A model generated the notes under the pieces. The model saw nothing but the letters and a program-made list of their open reading frames with translations, had not been told where the DNA came from and made no database searches. A program made the position numbers and the translations under genes. From positions 3,750 to 67,749 of the forward strand of contig JACJYW010000014.1 in the NCBI GenBank assembly GCA_020635955.1: DNA of 64,000 nt. Direction: 5' to 3'. This DNA comes from Crocinitomicaceae bacterium (GTDB lineage: Bacteria > Bacteroidota > Bacteroidia > Flavobacteriales_D > Crocinitomicaceae). Below are positions 26,169 to 35,783 of the stretch, piece by piece (position 1 is the first letter of the stretch; the number at the start of each line of letters is the position of its first letter).

Positions 26169-27194
26169 CTATTTTGGAACGTGTTTATCCAAAAACTTCT
26201 CTACTGATTTATTCCAGTTTTCGATCAATTTGTTCTTTGTGTTGAACATTTCCTGATTCGTCTCATTGTATTTTTGACCGGCAGCATTTGATTCATTCAC
26301 GGCATTGTTAAATTGATCAACATCAGCTTGAGTTCTATCCTTTTCTTTCTTAGCATCAAATGATTTTTTGATGGTTTGGAAATTTTCAGCTTTAATAAAG
26401 TAATTGGTGATGTGCTCCACCATTTCATCCGCCTCTTTTTGGTAAAAATCCAACATTTGCTTCAATGCTTCTGCTACTGTATTGTCACCATTATATGCTT
26501 TAATGTCTTTCAATTTTTCCAGTCCTTCAGCTGCGCTTGATGATAATGATTGTCTATTCTGTTCAATCGCATTAACATCTTGATTGGTAATAGCTTCACT
26601 CAAATATTTATCGGCTATATATCCTTTAAAAAAGATAAGGTATAGTTTGTTATAATAGTCATATACCTCTGAAGCAATACCCATTTTTCTTGACAATTCA
26701 TCTTCTTCTCCACTCATCAATTCAACATCAAATTCAGCAGCAAAATCTTTCTCAACCTGGATCAACATTTCAGATGCATCATTCAATTTATTATTGGCTT
26801 CTTCCTTGGCCATCATATATGCCTCCATATTGTCATAAGAACGCTCCGCAATTTCTTCCATGTTTACGATCTTACCATAATCTTCCTTGATCACGTGATA
26901 GTACATGTCCAGAAAAGCCACCACAGAATCTCTATAGGTGGTATTGCCTTTGAAATCTTTCATGCGCATTACTTTACCTTTTGCCTCATAAGTAGTTTGC
27001 ACCAATTCAAGACGTTTTTTCTCTACGGTTTTAGCACTTTTACCATGCGAAGCAGCTGAAGTATACTCCCACATTTCTTTTTGAATGATTCTGTATTGTT
27101 CACCAATTGCAGTAATATAAGAACCTGCATTATCATATTGTGCATAGATAAAATGAGAACACAACAGGGCAATTAAAAGTAATTTACCTTTCAT
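26169..27194 (-). CDS. Secreted helical protein of unknown function
   Basis: A 341-residue protein with a signal peptide (MKGKLLLIALLCSHFIYAQ). The mature sequence is almost wholly helical, Glu/Lys/Asn/Ala-rich and coiled-coil-like, as in the LIC11966-type surface proteins of Bacteroidetes. It starts four bases after the S41 peptidase stop, so it belongs to the aldehyde dehydrogenase-peptidase operon. Confidence 0.72.
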   Translation of the reverse strand: MKGKLLLIALLCSHFIYAQYDNAGSYITAIGEQYRIIQKEMWEYTSAASHGKSAKTVEKKRLELVQTTYEAKGKVMRMKDFKGNTTYRDSVVAFLDMYYHVIKEDYGKIVNMEEIAERSYDNMEAYMMAKEEANNKLNDASEMLIQVEKDFAAEFDVELMSGEEDELSRKMGIASEVYDYYNKLYLIFFKGYIADKYLSEAITNQDVNAIEQNRQSLSSSAAEGLEKLKDIKAYNGDNTVAEALKQMLDFYQKEADEMVEHITNYFIKAENFQTIKKSFDAKKEKDRTQADVDQFNNAVNESNAAGQKYNETNQEMFNTKNKLIENWNKSVEKFLDKHVPK

Positions 27195-27198
27195 AAGT

Positions 27199-29286
27199 TT
27201 ATTTTGAGTTAATATAATCTACCAATACGTGGTAGGCTTCACTAATATAAGCGTCTTTTTGGACTATTTCCAGATATTCTTTGTTCAATTCTGAACGATA
27301 TTCATCCATTTTCATGATCTCCAGATCAAACGCATTATTCGTGACTGTGAAATCTTTGGAGGGACTGGTTTCAGCCGTTAAAAGTTCATCCCAAAGTTTA
27401 TCCCATATCTGTTCATTTTTCTGATATTCTATCACATTCAATTGTAATACATCATAATAATCAGTAAAGGCCTGCATGGTATCCAAAACTCCACACATCT
27501 CCTGATACGGAATATTAGAACTCAATCTGAACTTGCTGTTCGACTGTAATTGTGATTTTGGAAAGTCAGGGAAAGGCGTATAATACACCTTCTTATCTAC
27601 CTTATCAGCCGATAAGGCATTGGGATATCCGGCTTCTCTGTAATCATATAATTCGTAATAATCTCGCAAAACAACATCAGGCGTTACCCCAACTAATTGA
27701 TGCGTTTCATTAGTGATCCTGAAAAACTTTGATCCGGTCACTTTTAAATAGCCATAAGATGCATCTAATTGTTCCCAATTCTGGAAAGTAGCATTGTAAT
27801 TCGGATCTACCGGATAAATGACCTGACCTGTTGCTTTACCATAGGTTTGTGAGCCAACAACCAAAGCCCTATTGTAATCCTGCATTGCGGCGGTAAAGAT
27901 CTCAGAAGCAGATGCGCTTCCACCGTTAACCAGTATGGTTAAAGGCCCGGTATAAATAGCCCCTTTATTTAGATCTTTTAAAGAAACGGGCTCTTTAAAT
28001 TTATCCTGATGAATTCCCAAAGGTCCATAATCAATGAAGATGCCGGCAAGATCTATAGCCTCTTTCACACTTCCACCCCCATTATTACGCAGATCAATGA
28101 TCAATCCATCAATACCTTCTTTCTTTAGTTTAATGATGTTCTTTGCCACGTCATTGGCGCAGCCTAAACCTCCTTCTTCATCCCAATTTGTATAAAAATC
28201 AGGCAGGGTAATGTACCCTATCTTCTTCTCCCCCACTAAAATCACGCTTTTGATCACATCTTCATCCACATAGATCTCTGTCTTCACCAAATGAACCTCC
28301 TCTTTCATTCCATTGCTCTTTTCCAATACCATGTAGATCTCCTGATCATCCTCCTCTTGCAGTATGAGAATGAACTCTTCCAATTTTAATTGAGTGACGT
28401 CTATCGGCTTGCCATTTACGAATCGTACTTGCAAAATCACATCATCTTTATTAATAGCATTGGACATCCATGCTGCACCACCCGGAACCAAACCGGCAAT
28501 AGCTACTCTACCTTTTTCATCTTCTTTCAGTGAAAAACCATATGCCATATTGTCTTTTGAAAGTTCTGCTTCAAACTGTTCTTTTTCAATATCAGAAAAG
28601 TAGGTAGTGTGAGGATCAAAATATCCCGCCAACAAATTCAAAAAGTATGTAGACAGATATGTTTTATACCCTGCAGGGTGTGACAAATATGAGTTCACTT
28701 CAAATCGTTCAGATCGTATCACTTCTTTCAAAGCGTCCTGATGGAACATAAGAATAGAATCAACCGGAGCATGAATTGGATCATTCAAATAATCGCCATC
28801 AAAGATCTCCTCCAATACTTCATATTTCAGGTACTTTCTCCAACGATCTTTTAACTGATCAATATTGTCCAGGTAATCTATATAATCAGCAGCATCATAT
28901 GAGATGTGCTCTTTCTTGTAAAAGTCAAATTTGTAAGTTTCAAAGTAAGTCAATAGAGAATCTACCACCTTAAGACGCTTTTTAAAGATATCGGCGAAAT
29001 CATCAAAAAAGCCTGAGGAACTTACTTTTATTTGATCATCCAGATCGAATCTGTGTTTCGATAATTGTTCAATATCCGCAGCCATCAGATAATAACCACC
29101 GGCATCTATATCCTCTATAAAAGCATCATACAAATAGGCGGATAAAGAGTCATCCAGAGGTTTGGGCTCGTAATGATAACGGTTGATCAATTTGATGATC
29201 GAAGAACACTGACGTCCAACTTTAGAAGTTTGGGTGAGTCCTAAATGCGCCGTAAAAAACGCAAGGGCAATCAGTAATATTTTCAT
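27199..29286 (-). CDS. Carboxy-terminal processing protease (S41A, Prc/Tsp type)
   Basis: A 695-residue periplasmic serine protease that degrades or trims proteins from their C-termini. A signal peptide (MKILLIALAFFTAHLGLTQ) is followed by the Prc N-terminal helical domain, a PDZ domain (about 245-335), the S41 core and a Tsp-like C-terminal helical domain. The catalytic Ser is the middle one in GGSASASEIF (S459) and the Lys lies 25 residues later in TYGKATGQ (K484), the same spacing as Ser430/Lys455 in E. coli Tsp. One base separates it from the upstream aldehyde dehydrogenase and four from the downstream gene. Confidence 0.93.
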   Translation of the reverse strand: MKILLIALAFFTAHLGLTQTSKVGRQCSSIIKLINRYHYEPKPLDDSLSAYLYDAFIEDIDAGGYYLMAADIEQLSKHRFDLDDQIKVSSSGFFDDFADIFKKRLKVVDSLLTYFETYKFDFYKKEHISYDAADYIDYLDNIDQLKDRWRKYLKYEVLEEIFDGDYLNDPIHAPVDSILMFHQDALKEVIRSERFEVNSYLSHPAGYKTYLSTYFLNLLAGYFDPHTTYFSDIEKEQFEAELSKDNMAYGFSLKEDEKGRVAIAGLVPGGAAWMSNAINKDDVILQVRFVNGKPIDVTQLKLEEFILILQEEDDQEIYMVLEKSNGMKEEVHLVKTEIYVDEDVIKSVILVGEKKIGYITLPDFYTNWDEEGGLGCANDVAKNIIKLKKEGIDGLIIDLRNNGGGSVKEAIDLAGIFIDYGPLGIHQDKFKEPVSLKDLNKGAIYTGPLTILVNGGSASASEIFTAAMQDYNRALVVGSQTYGKATGQVIYPVDPNYNATFQNWEQLDASYGYLKVTGSKFFRITNETHQLVGVTPDVVLRDYYELYDYREAGYPNALSADKVDKKVYYTPFPDFPKSQLQSNSKFRLSSNIPYQEMCGVLDTMQAFTDYYDVLQLNVIEYQKNEQIWDKLWDELLTAETSPSKDFTVTNNAFDLEIMKMDEYRSELNKEYLEIVQKDAYISEAYHVLVDYINSK

Positions 29287-29287
29287 T

Positions 29288-30730
29288 CTAACTTTTTATA
29301 AATACATTTTTTGCTTCTGTGAAAAATCGCAATGCTTCAAATCCTCCTTCTCTACCAACTCCCGAACTTTTCATTCCGCCAAATGGCGTTCTCAGATCTC
29401 TTACCAGCCACGCATTTACCCACACAATTCCAGTATGTAAATGATCAGCAACGCGGTGAGCTCTTTTTAAATTGGAGGTCCAAACTGTGGATGCCAGACC
29501 ATACTCTGTTGAATTAGCCATCATCAACACTTCTTCTTCCGTATCAAAAGGAGTAATGGTCACAACAGGTCCAAAGATCTCTTCCTGATTGGTTCGGCAA
29601 TCAAAAGTCAAACCTTCAATAATGGTTGGTCTCAAATAATAACCATTCGCATATTCTCCTTCCAGTTTTACCTGTTCCCCTCCTGTTAATACAGTTCCAC
29701 CTTCTTCTTTCGCCAGCTCAATGTAAGAAAGCACTTTTTCCATATGAGGTTTCGAAACCACTGCTCCTAATTTTGCTTCAGGATCTGATGGATAGGAGAC
29801 TTTAGATTCAGCTGTTTTAGCTACAAAAGCAGCTTTGAATTTCTCATAAATTGGACGTTCTATGAATATTCTTGAACCGCACAGACAAATTTGTCCCTGA
29901 TTGGCAAAACTAGAGCGCATGGTAGTTGATAAGGCATCTTCAAAATCGCAATCAGCAAAAATGATGTTCGGGTTTTTTCCTCCTAGTTCCAATGACAATT
30001 TCTTAAACATTGGTGCAGCAATTGTAGCAATTGTCTTTCCTGTTGCAGTTCCGCCGGTAAATGAAATAGCTTTGATCTTTGGATGCTTGGTGATGGCATC
30101 TCCTACTTTGTGGCCTAAACCATGAACTATATTCAATACTCCTTCAGGTAGTCCTGCTTCTTTACAAACTTCAGACAACATAAACGCCGTCATAGGTGTC
30201 ACTTCAGATGGTTTTGCAACTACACAATTACCTGCTGCTAAAGCAGGAGCAATTTTCCAGGTAAACAAATAAAGTGGTAGGTTCCATGGAGAAATACACC
30301 CAACAATACCTATAGGCTTTCTTGTAGTATAATTCACCCCTAAACCTTCCATATAGTGAGATTCAGATGCAAAATGCTGAATAGCCGTAGCAAAGAATTT
30401 TAAGTTCGATACGGCTCTCGGAATATCAACCTGCATGGCCAGTTTCACAGGTTTACCATTATCCAATGATTCTGCTGCGGCAAATTCATTCATACGTGAT
30501 TCAATGATATCCGCAATCTTGATCATGATAGCTCCTCTGGCTTCTTTAGGGGTATTAGACCAGCCTTCATAAGCTTTCTCTGCTGCCTGAACTGCTTTCT
30601 CAACATCATCTGTCGTTGAATCCGGGATCTTTGAATAGACAATTCCTCTGGATGGGTCTACATTATCAAGGTATTCGTCTAAAACAGGGCTGATTAATTG
30701 GCCGCCTATATAGTTTTTTATAATTTTCAT
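29288..30730 (-). CDS. NAD(P)-dependent aldehyde dehydrogenase
   Basis: A 480-residue cytoplasmic oxidoreductase of the ALDH superfamily, converting an aldehyde to a carboxylate. Motifs seen: SPWNLPLYL, KPSEVTPMTA, FTGGTATGKTI (cofactor loop), LELGGKNPNIIF (catalytic Glu), NQGQICLCGSR (catalytic Cys) and EEIFGPVV. It most resembles 2-hydroxymuconic-semialdehyde/betaine-aldehyde-type enzymes, but the substrate cannot be read. It is the first gene of an operon with two exported products. A divergent gene begins 57 bases from its start. Confidence 0.92.
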   Translation of the reverse strand: MKIIKNYIGGQLISPVLDEYLDNVDPSRGIVYSKIPDSTTDDVEKAVQAAEKAYEGWSNTPKEARGAIMIKIADIIESRMNEFAAAESLDNGKPVKLAMQVDIPRAVSNLKFFATAIQHFASESHYMEGLGVNYTTRKPIGIVGCISPWNLPLYLFTWKIAPALAAGNCVVAKPSEVTPMTAFMLSEVCKEAGLPEGVLNIVHGLGHKVGDAITKHPKIKAISFTGGTATGKTIATIAAPMFKKLSLELGGKNPNIIFADCDFEDALSTTMRSSFANQGQICLCGSRIFIERPIYEKFKAAFVAKTAESKVSYPSDPEAKLGAVVSKPHMEKVLSYIELAKEEGGTVLTGGEQVKLEGEYANGYYLRPTIIEGLTFDCRTNQEEIFGPVVTITPFDTEEEVLMMANSTEYGLASTVWTSNLKRAHRVADHLHTGIVWVNAWLVRDLRTPFGGMKSSGVGREGGFEALRFFTEAKNVFIKS

Positions 30731-30787
30731 AAATCAAGTTTCCGCGATAAATTCTACTTACAACGCTTCGAACGTCTAATTGCATTA

Positions 30788-31885
30788 ATGCGCTTAAAAT
30801 TACACATATTATTCTTTCTTGTTGTGCTTACTACACACTCAACCCTTTTAGGTTTTGAGAAATTTTTGCATGTAACAGGCGAACTTGTTGATGAAAATAC
30901 AAAGGAGCCACTTTTAAACTTTGATATCAAACAAGTTGAAGATGAATTGGATTCATTGACCACTCATTTTGACAAAACTGAATTCGACCTTTGGGTTTCA
31001 CCAAACAGGGAAACCATTCTTTATTTCATTAAAGATGGATATGTTTTGAATTTTATGGTGATCAATGCTTCATTTATTCCCTCAATTGCTTACAAGAAAA
31101 AACAGAAAATTGAATTGGTCATTAAAATGAATAAAGCAACTGACAGAATGAAAGTGGCCAAAAAACCTTCGTATATAGCTGAATATGTTGCAAAGATCAA
31201 CGGATTTGAAGTGACGGATATGAGTTTGAAGAAAAATCAAACGGTATCACCAGAATACAAACCTCCATTCCCTTCACCTGCTGATACGTATCAACAAGTG
31301 AAGCCTACTTCAAAATCGCTGGTATTGACAAAGGAAGTGGATAAAAAGAAAACAAAGGGAAATTCTGGAATTGCGAGTATTATGCAAGGAATTTTATTTG
31401 CAGACCTCAACTATTGTCTATTTAATGAACGAACGAATGATGCTAATATTTTTTTGACACAGTTACAGGAAGCAGACTTTGAAACCTGGGGCTCGGTTAA
31501 AACATTTGATTCCCCTGAATACGGTAGAATTGTTACACGAACTTTAAATAGAGAACAATCTATTGATACGTTATTTGCCCTTGGAGCACATCTTGAAACC
31601 AGTCGTTTGATCTATCAGGATTTCACTTCAGACAGTAAAGTCCTTATTCACCTTAAAACATTAAAAAATGTGCTGGATAATTTTGTCGTTTCTTCTGCAA
31701 GTCCTGAAGTGAACGAATTTATGGATGCGCTATACGAATTAAAACCATTCATTAGCCATTTGGAAGAAACCTATAAAGACCTGCTTGCTAAAAAATTAAA
31801 TTTTGAAATGCACGAAGATGATAATTTCAAAAAGATCAAAGAGATGACTGACAATATCTATTCAAACATCACTCATTTTGGGTAG
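30788..31885 (+). CDS. Exported protein of unknown function
   Basis: A 365-residue protein with a signal-like N-terminus (MRLKLHILFFLVVLTTHST). The first mature segment resembles a short carboxypeptidase-regulatory-like beta domain (VTGELVDENTKEPLLNFDI). A helical C-terminal region follows. No family is recognised. The open frame extends upstream to 30698 over the divergent gene; the ATG at 30788 gives the signal peptide. Confidence 0.7.
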   Translation: MRLKLHILFFLVVLTTHSTLLGFEKFLHVTGELVDENTKEPLLNFDIKQVEDELDSLTTHFDKTEFDLWVSPNRETILYFIKDGYVLNFMVINASFIPSIAYKKKQKIELVIKMNKATDRMKVAKKPSYIAEYVAKINGFEVTDMSLKKNQTVSPEYKPPFPSPADTYQQVKPTSKSLVLTKEVDKKKTKGNSGIASIMQGILFADLNYCLFNERTNDANIFLTQLQEADFETWGSVKTFDSPEYGRIVTRTLNREQSIDTLFALGAHLETSRLIYQDFTSDSKVLIHLKTLKNVLDNFVVSSASPEVNEFMDALYELKPFISHLEETYKDLLAKKLNFEMHEDDNFKKIKEMTDNIYSNITHFG

Positions 31886-31971
31886 CTTATCTGATTGTAC
31901 GTTCAAGCACAAAACATCTTGTATTTATTTTCTATCTTGCCGCGCTCAAACTGATAGTTTGGTGAACACCT

Positions 31972-32424
31972 ATGAATAAAGTCGATTTTGATGCGCTTTC
32001 AAAGGCCGCGTATGCAGAAAAATCAAAAATTCAAGAAAAAGATGCATTGTGGCTTGAAGTATTCTCATTACCGGAATGGTATTTTATTGCCACTGGTACC
32101 CTGCCTAATATTGTTCCATACATAGGTCGTGCAGAGGTCATAGAGCCGGGAAGTTTATGGCTTTACGCCTTTACGGATGCTAACCGTGCATCAACTTTTG
32201 CCAAAGAAAATGGTTTTGGTTCACAAGATGGCAGCACATTCTATTTGACTGTACCTAACAACAGAACTATTGTAAGATGGATCATGGGTTACAAAGACAA
32301 TGATGTAAAGGGTATCTTCTTTAATGCTGATGGCAATGGTTTCTACGCCCCAATTAGACAATTAAAGCCAATTAAAGATCATCTTGCAACTGCATATCCT
32401 GACCGCATTCAAGCTGACGAATAA
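31972..32424 (+). CDS. Cytoplasmic protein, SseB-like in pattern
   Basis: A 150-residue soluble protein with no signal or membrane segment. The order of elements (LWLYAFTDANRASTFAKENG, a hydrophobic strand, then a C-terminal helix) resembles the SseB N-terminal domain, but I cannot confirm this. It stands 100 bases upstream of tatA with the same orientation. Confidence 0.6.
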   Translation: MNKVDFDALSKAAYAEKSKIQEKDALWLEVFSLPEWYFIATGTLPNIVPYIGRAEVIEPGSLWLYAFTDANRASTFAKENGFGSQDGSTFYLTVPNNRTIVRWIMGYKDNDVKGIFFNADGNGFYAPIRQLKPIKDHLATAYPDRIQADE

Positions 32425-32487
32425 TAAATGCATTTGGGCAAGTGATAAAGCTCAGCTAATTTTCAGTATCGATCTTCTTATTTTTAG

Positions 32488-32495
32488 TAACTTTG
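32488..32495 (+). promoter_or_regulatory. Bacteroidetes -7 element upstream of tatA
   Basis: TAACTTTG is a perfect match to TAnnTTTG. The tatA ATG is 30 bases downstream. No clear TTG lies 17-23 bases upstream; a TTTTC ends 23 bases upstream. Confidence 0.4.
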
Positions 32496-32524
32496 ACGTC
32501 ACATTTACGAATTAAAGTATAAAG

Positions 32525-32731
32525 ATGGAAAATGTATTACAGGCAGGAATGATGGGTCCATGGCAAATTGGATTGATCGTTTTAGCAATCCTTTTGTTAT
32601 TCGGTGGAAGAAAATTGCCTGAATTAATGAAGGGTATGGGTAAAGGTATCAAAGGTTTCAAAGATGAAATGAATGGAACTGCAGATGCTGATAAAACTCC
32701 TACCAAGACAGAAAATAAATCAGAAGAGTAA
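32525..32731 (+). CDS. tatA: Twin-arginine translocase subunit TatA/E
   Basis: A 68-residue component of the Tat system for exporting folded proteins. One N-terminal membrane helix (GPWQIGLIVLAILLLF) is followed by the hallmark FGGRKLPELMKGMGKGIKGF amphipathic helix and a short acidic tail. tatC is not in the window. gatA follows after 12 bases in the same operon. Confidence 0.93.
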   Translation: MENVLQAGMMGPWQIGLIVLAILLLFGGRKLPELMKGMGKGIKGFKDEMNGTADADKTPTKTENKSEE

Positions 32732-32743
32732 AAAGAACTCTAC

Positions 32744-34162
32744 ATGTATAGAACATTTGCTGAGATCAAGGCAGCTATTGCCAACGGAACCACAGTTGAA
32801 GATATCACAAGATATTATCTGGATCAGATCGAAGCAAGTAAACACCTCAATGCTTTTTTAGAAGTATTCACAGATGATGCTTTAGCTCAGGCTAAGGTTG
32901 TGGATCAAAAATTGACCAATGGAACGGCGGGAAGACTTGCGGGAATGGTCATTGCATTAAAAGACAATATCGTTTATCAGGGGCATAAAGTTTCCGCTTC
33001 TTCAAAAATTCTGGAAAATTTCGAATCACTTTTCAGTGCTACGGCTACTGAGAGATTACTAGCTGAAGATGCCGTGATCATTGGGAGAACCAATTGTGAT
33101 GAATTCGCCATGGGAAGTTCAAATGAGAATTCTGCCTTTGGAAATGTATTGAACCCTATCAATGAAAAAATGGTTCCTGGAGGATCATCAGGAGGTTCAG
33201 CCGTTGCTGTTGCCGCGAATTTATGTACGGCCAGTTTAGGCTCAGACACAGGAGGATCGATTCGTCAACCTGCATCTTTTACTGGAACAGTTGGATTAAA
33301 ACCAACCTACGGACGCATTTCACGACATGGATTGATCGCTTATGCTTCGTCATTTGATCAAATTGGTCCATTTACCAATAATGTTGAAGATGCTGCCTTG
33401 CTTCTGGAAATAATGGCTGGAAAAGATGAATTCGATAGTACTGTTTTACAACAAGATACTGAGAACTTCTTGCCAGCTTTTAAAACAGATAAAAAACTGA
33501 AGATCGCTTATTTGAGAGATGGAGTTGAAAGTGAAGGGAATGACCCTGAAGTGAAAGCTCGAATGAGAGACCTCATTGAAAAACTCAGAGCTGCAGGACA
33601 CACAGTTGAAGGTGTGGATTTTCCATTTTTGGAAGTGATGGTTCCCACTTATTACGTATTAACTACAGCTGAGGCTTCTTCTAACCTTGCAAGATTTGAC
33701 GGTGTGCATTATGGCTATCAATCTCCCAAAGTTGAAGGAGTTGATAATACTTATAAAAAATCAAGATCAGAAGGTTTTGGAGAAGAGGTACAAAGAAGGA
33801 TCATGCTTGGAACATTTGTTCTTTCTCATGGATATTATGATGCTTATTACACTAAGGGTCAGAAAGTGAGACGAATTATTCAAAACAAAACGAAAGAGAT
33901 CCTGGATCAATATAGTTTTATCATACTTCCAACTACCCCTACAACGGCTTTTGAGATAGGTCAAAACATTGACGATCCAATCACTATGTATCTTCAGGAC
34001 ATTTTTACCGTACAAGCTAACCTGGCAGGTAACCCTGCTATATCGCTTCCAATGGGTAATCATTCAAATGGCCTGCCTTTTGGTATACAGGTAATGGGAA
34101 AACACTACGCAGAAGGTAATTTATTGGCTTTCTCCGATTACTTGATGAAGCACTACAATTAG
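32744..34162 (+). CDS. gatA: Asp-tRNA(Asn)/Glu-tRNA(Gln) amidotransferase subunit A
   Basis: GatA releases ammonia from glutamine for transamidation of mischarged tRNAs. The 472-residue protein has the amidase-signature triad: Lys in VIALKDNI, cis-Ser in PGGSSGGSA and the nucleophile in DTGGSIRQPA. The conserved VGLKPTYGRISRHGLIAYAS also fits GatA specifically. gatB and gatC are not adjacent. The mltD-like gene follows five bases after the stop. Confidence 0.95.
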   Translation: MYRTFAEIKAAIANGTTVEDITRYYLDQIEASKHLNAFLEVFTDDALAQAKVVDQKLTNGTAGRLAGMVIALKDNIVYQGHKVSASSKILENFESLFSATATERLLAEDAVIIGRTNCDEFAMGSSNENSAFGNVLNPINEKMVPGGSSGGSAVAVAANLCTASLGSDTGGSIRQPASFTGTVGLKPTYGRISRHGLIAYASSFDQIGPFTNNVEDAALLLEIMAGKDEFDSTVLQQDTENFLPAFKTDKKLKIAYLRDGVESEGNDPEVKARMRDLIEKLRAAGHTVEGVDFPFLEVMVPTYYVLTTAEASSNLARFDGVHYGYQSPKVEGVDNTYKKSRSEGFGEEVQRRIMLGTFVLSHGYYDAYYTKGQKVRRIIQNKTKEILDQYSFIILPTTPTTAFEIGQNIDDPITMYLQDIFTVQANLAGNPAISLPMGNHSNGLPFGIQVMGKHYAEGNLLAFSDYLMKHYN

Positions 34163-34167
34163 AATTA

Positions 34168-35673
34168 GTGAAACTGTTTTATTCTATAGCATTCATGTGT
34201 TGTAGCCTGTACATTCAGGCACAGGATAGCCTTATTGTTCCAAAAGGTGTGGCGGATACATTGGAATATGAGCGTTTCCTTGAAAACGTTGAGTGTTCCT
34301 TATTTGAATACTATTACGAAACCTGGGGAAAAGAAAGAGCCTATCAGGTAATAGATTCTTTGGGGTATGAAGAAGCAGATCGACCAACTTTTCCAGATTC
34401 AGTTTACATAGCTCGTCTTCAAAAATTAGACAAAGAAACCATCATTGACATTGAAGCTAATGATGACATGCTTTCAGTTCTTAAATACTTTGTGAGCAAA
34501 CGCCGAAAATTTACAGCTCTGTGCTTAGGAAGATCCAAACTATTCTTCCCTATGTATGAAGAATATCTTGATAAATACAACATTCCACTTGAACTCAAAT
34601 ATCTATCCGTTATTGAAAGTGGATTAAGACCTACTGCCAAATCAAAAGCCGGAGCGGCTGGGTTGTGGCAATTCATGTATAGAACCGGAAGAATGTACGG
34701 CCTGGAAACGGATTCATATATTGACGAGCGATTGGATCCGGAAAAAGCAACAGATGCCGCATGTAGGTATCTGAAGTTCCTATACGGGATGTACGGAGAT
34801 TGGAGTATTGCTTTAGCCGCTTATAATGCTGGACCAGGTAACGTCAATAAAGCGATCAGAAGATCAGGTGGACAAATGAATTATTGGAATTTGCGTCCAT
34901 TCTTGCCAAAAGAGACACAAATGTATGTGCCTAACTTCATTGCTATGGTTTACATGATGAACTATTATCCTGAGCACAACATTGTTCCGCTTGAAGTAAA
35001 ACATTATGATCATGAAGTTGATACGGTTTGTATTTCAAAAACAGTTAGAATATCCTATATGGATTCACTGATCGGCATTTCTGAAGAAGATTTCAGGTAT
35101 CTGAACCCTACCTTTAAAACCGATATTATTCCTGAGTCTGATCTGCCCATGTGCATCACGCTACCTGCTGAGCTAATTCCTTTATTCCTTGAAAAAGAGC
35201 AGGAGATCTATGGTTTTGAAGATCGTTTAGATACTATGAACATGAGTTTTGTCGTATTGGAAAAAAAGAAGATCCATGTTGTAAAACCTGAAGAAACTAT
35301 TGCAGATGTGGGTAGTTTATATAACGTTACCATTACAGATATCAAAAGCTGGAACGATCTGCGAACCACAGTGATCTACCCAGGACAAAAATTGACCATC
35401 ATGGTTACTGAAAGAAAATTTGTGGCTAAAACAGAAGCAAGTCAGGTTTCTAAAACCACCAGTTCTTCTTCAAGCTCATCAAGTACATCCAACAGTAAAG
35501 TCAATTATTCATACGACGGACAGTATAAATACTACACTTTACAAAATGGTGAGAGCCTTTGGACCGTTAGCCAGAAACTTGGCATACCCTTTGCGCAAAT
35601 TCAAGAGTTGAACAGAGACCTTGATCCAAAGAAAATGCAACCGGGTGATAAGATCCGAATTCAAAAGATCTAG
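34168..35673 (+). CDS. mltD: Membrane-bound lytic murein transglycosylase D-like with LysM
   Basis: This is a secreted peptidoglycan-cleaving lytic transglycosylase. The 501-residue protein has a signal peptide (MKLFYSIAFMCCSLYIQAQ) and an SLT domain (about 110-260) with catalytic Glu in SVIESGLRPTA, GAAGLWQFM and AAYNAGPGNV. Two LysM repeats follow (about 370-415 and 455-500), separated by a Ser-rich linker (about 425-450). The start is GTG. It is the third gene of the tatA-gatA operon. Symbol by family resemblance. Confidence 0.9.
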   Translation: MKLFYSIAFMCCSLYIQAQDSLIVPKGVADTLEYERFLENVECSLFEYYYETWGKERAYQVIDSLGYEEADRPTFPDSVYIARLQKLDKETIIDIEANDDMLSVLKYFVSKRRKFTALCLGRSKLFFPMYEEYLDKYNIPLELKYLSVIESGLRPTAKSKAGAAGLWQFMYRTGRMYGLETDSYIDERLDPEKATDAACRYLKFLYGMYGDWSIALAAYNAGPGNVNKAIRRSGGQMNYWNLRPFLPKETQMYVPNFIAMVYMMNYYPEHNIVPLEVKHYDHEVDTVCISKTVRISYMDSLIGISEEDFRYLNPTFKTDIIPESDLPMCITLPAELIPLFLEKEQEIYGFEDRLDTMNMSFVVLEKKKIHVVKPEETIADVGSLYNVTITDIKSWNDLRTTVIYPGQKLTIMVTERKFVAKTEASQVSKTTSSSSSSSSTSNSKVNYSYDGQYKYYTLQNGESLWTVSQKLGIPFAQIQELNRDLDPKKMQPGDKIRIQKI

Positions 35674-35715
35674 GTTTTTGAGGCAATAGTTATTAGGACT
35701 CAAGGCAATAGAAAC

Positions 35716-35723
35716 TATATTTG
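35716..35723 (+). promoter_or_regulatory. Bacteroidetes -7 element upstream of the DUF4837 gene
   Basis: TATATTTG is a perfect TAnnTTTG match, 60 bases before the ATG at 35784. No good TTG box lies at the expected spacing. The leader after it contains CTTGCCTCTTGCCT, an imperfect inverted counterpart of the GGCAATAG repeats before it. Confidence 0.35.
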
Positions 35724-35783
35724 TTCTCTTGCCTCTTGCCTAAATCACTATTGGCTATTCATACAAACTCAAAAACACAACAA

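Noticed and set aside
35674..35783. Insertion sequence remnant
   Set aside because: Only short repeats, no terminal inverted repeats or transposase frame.
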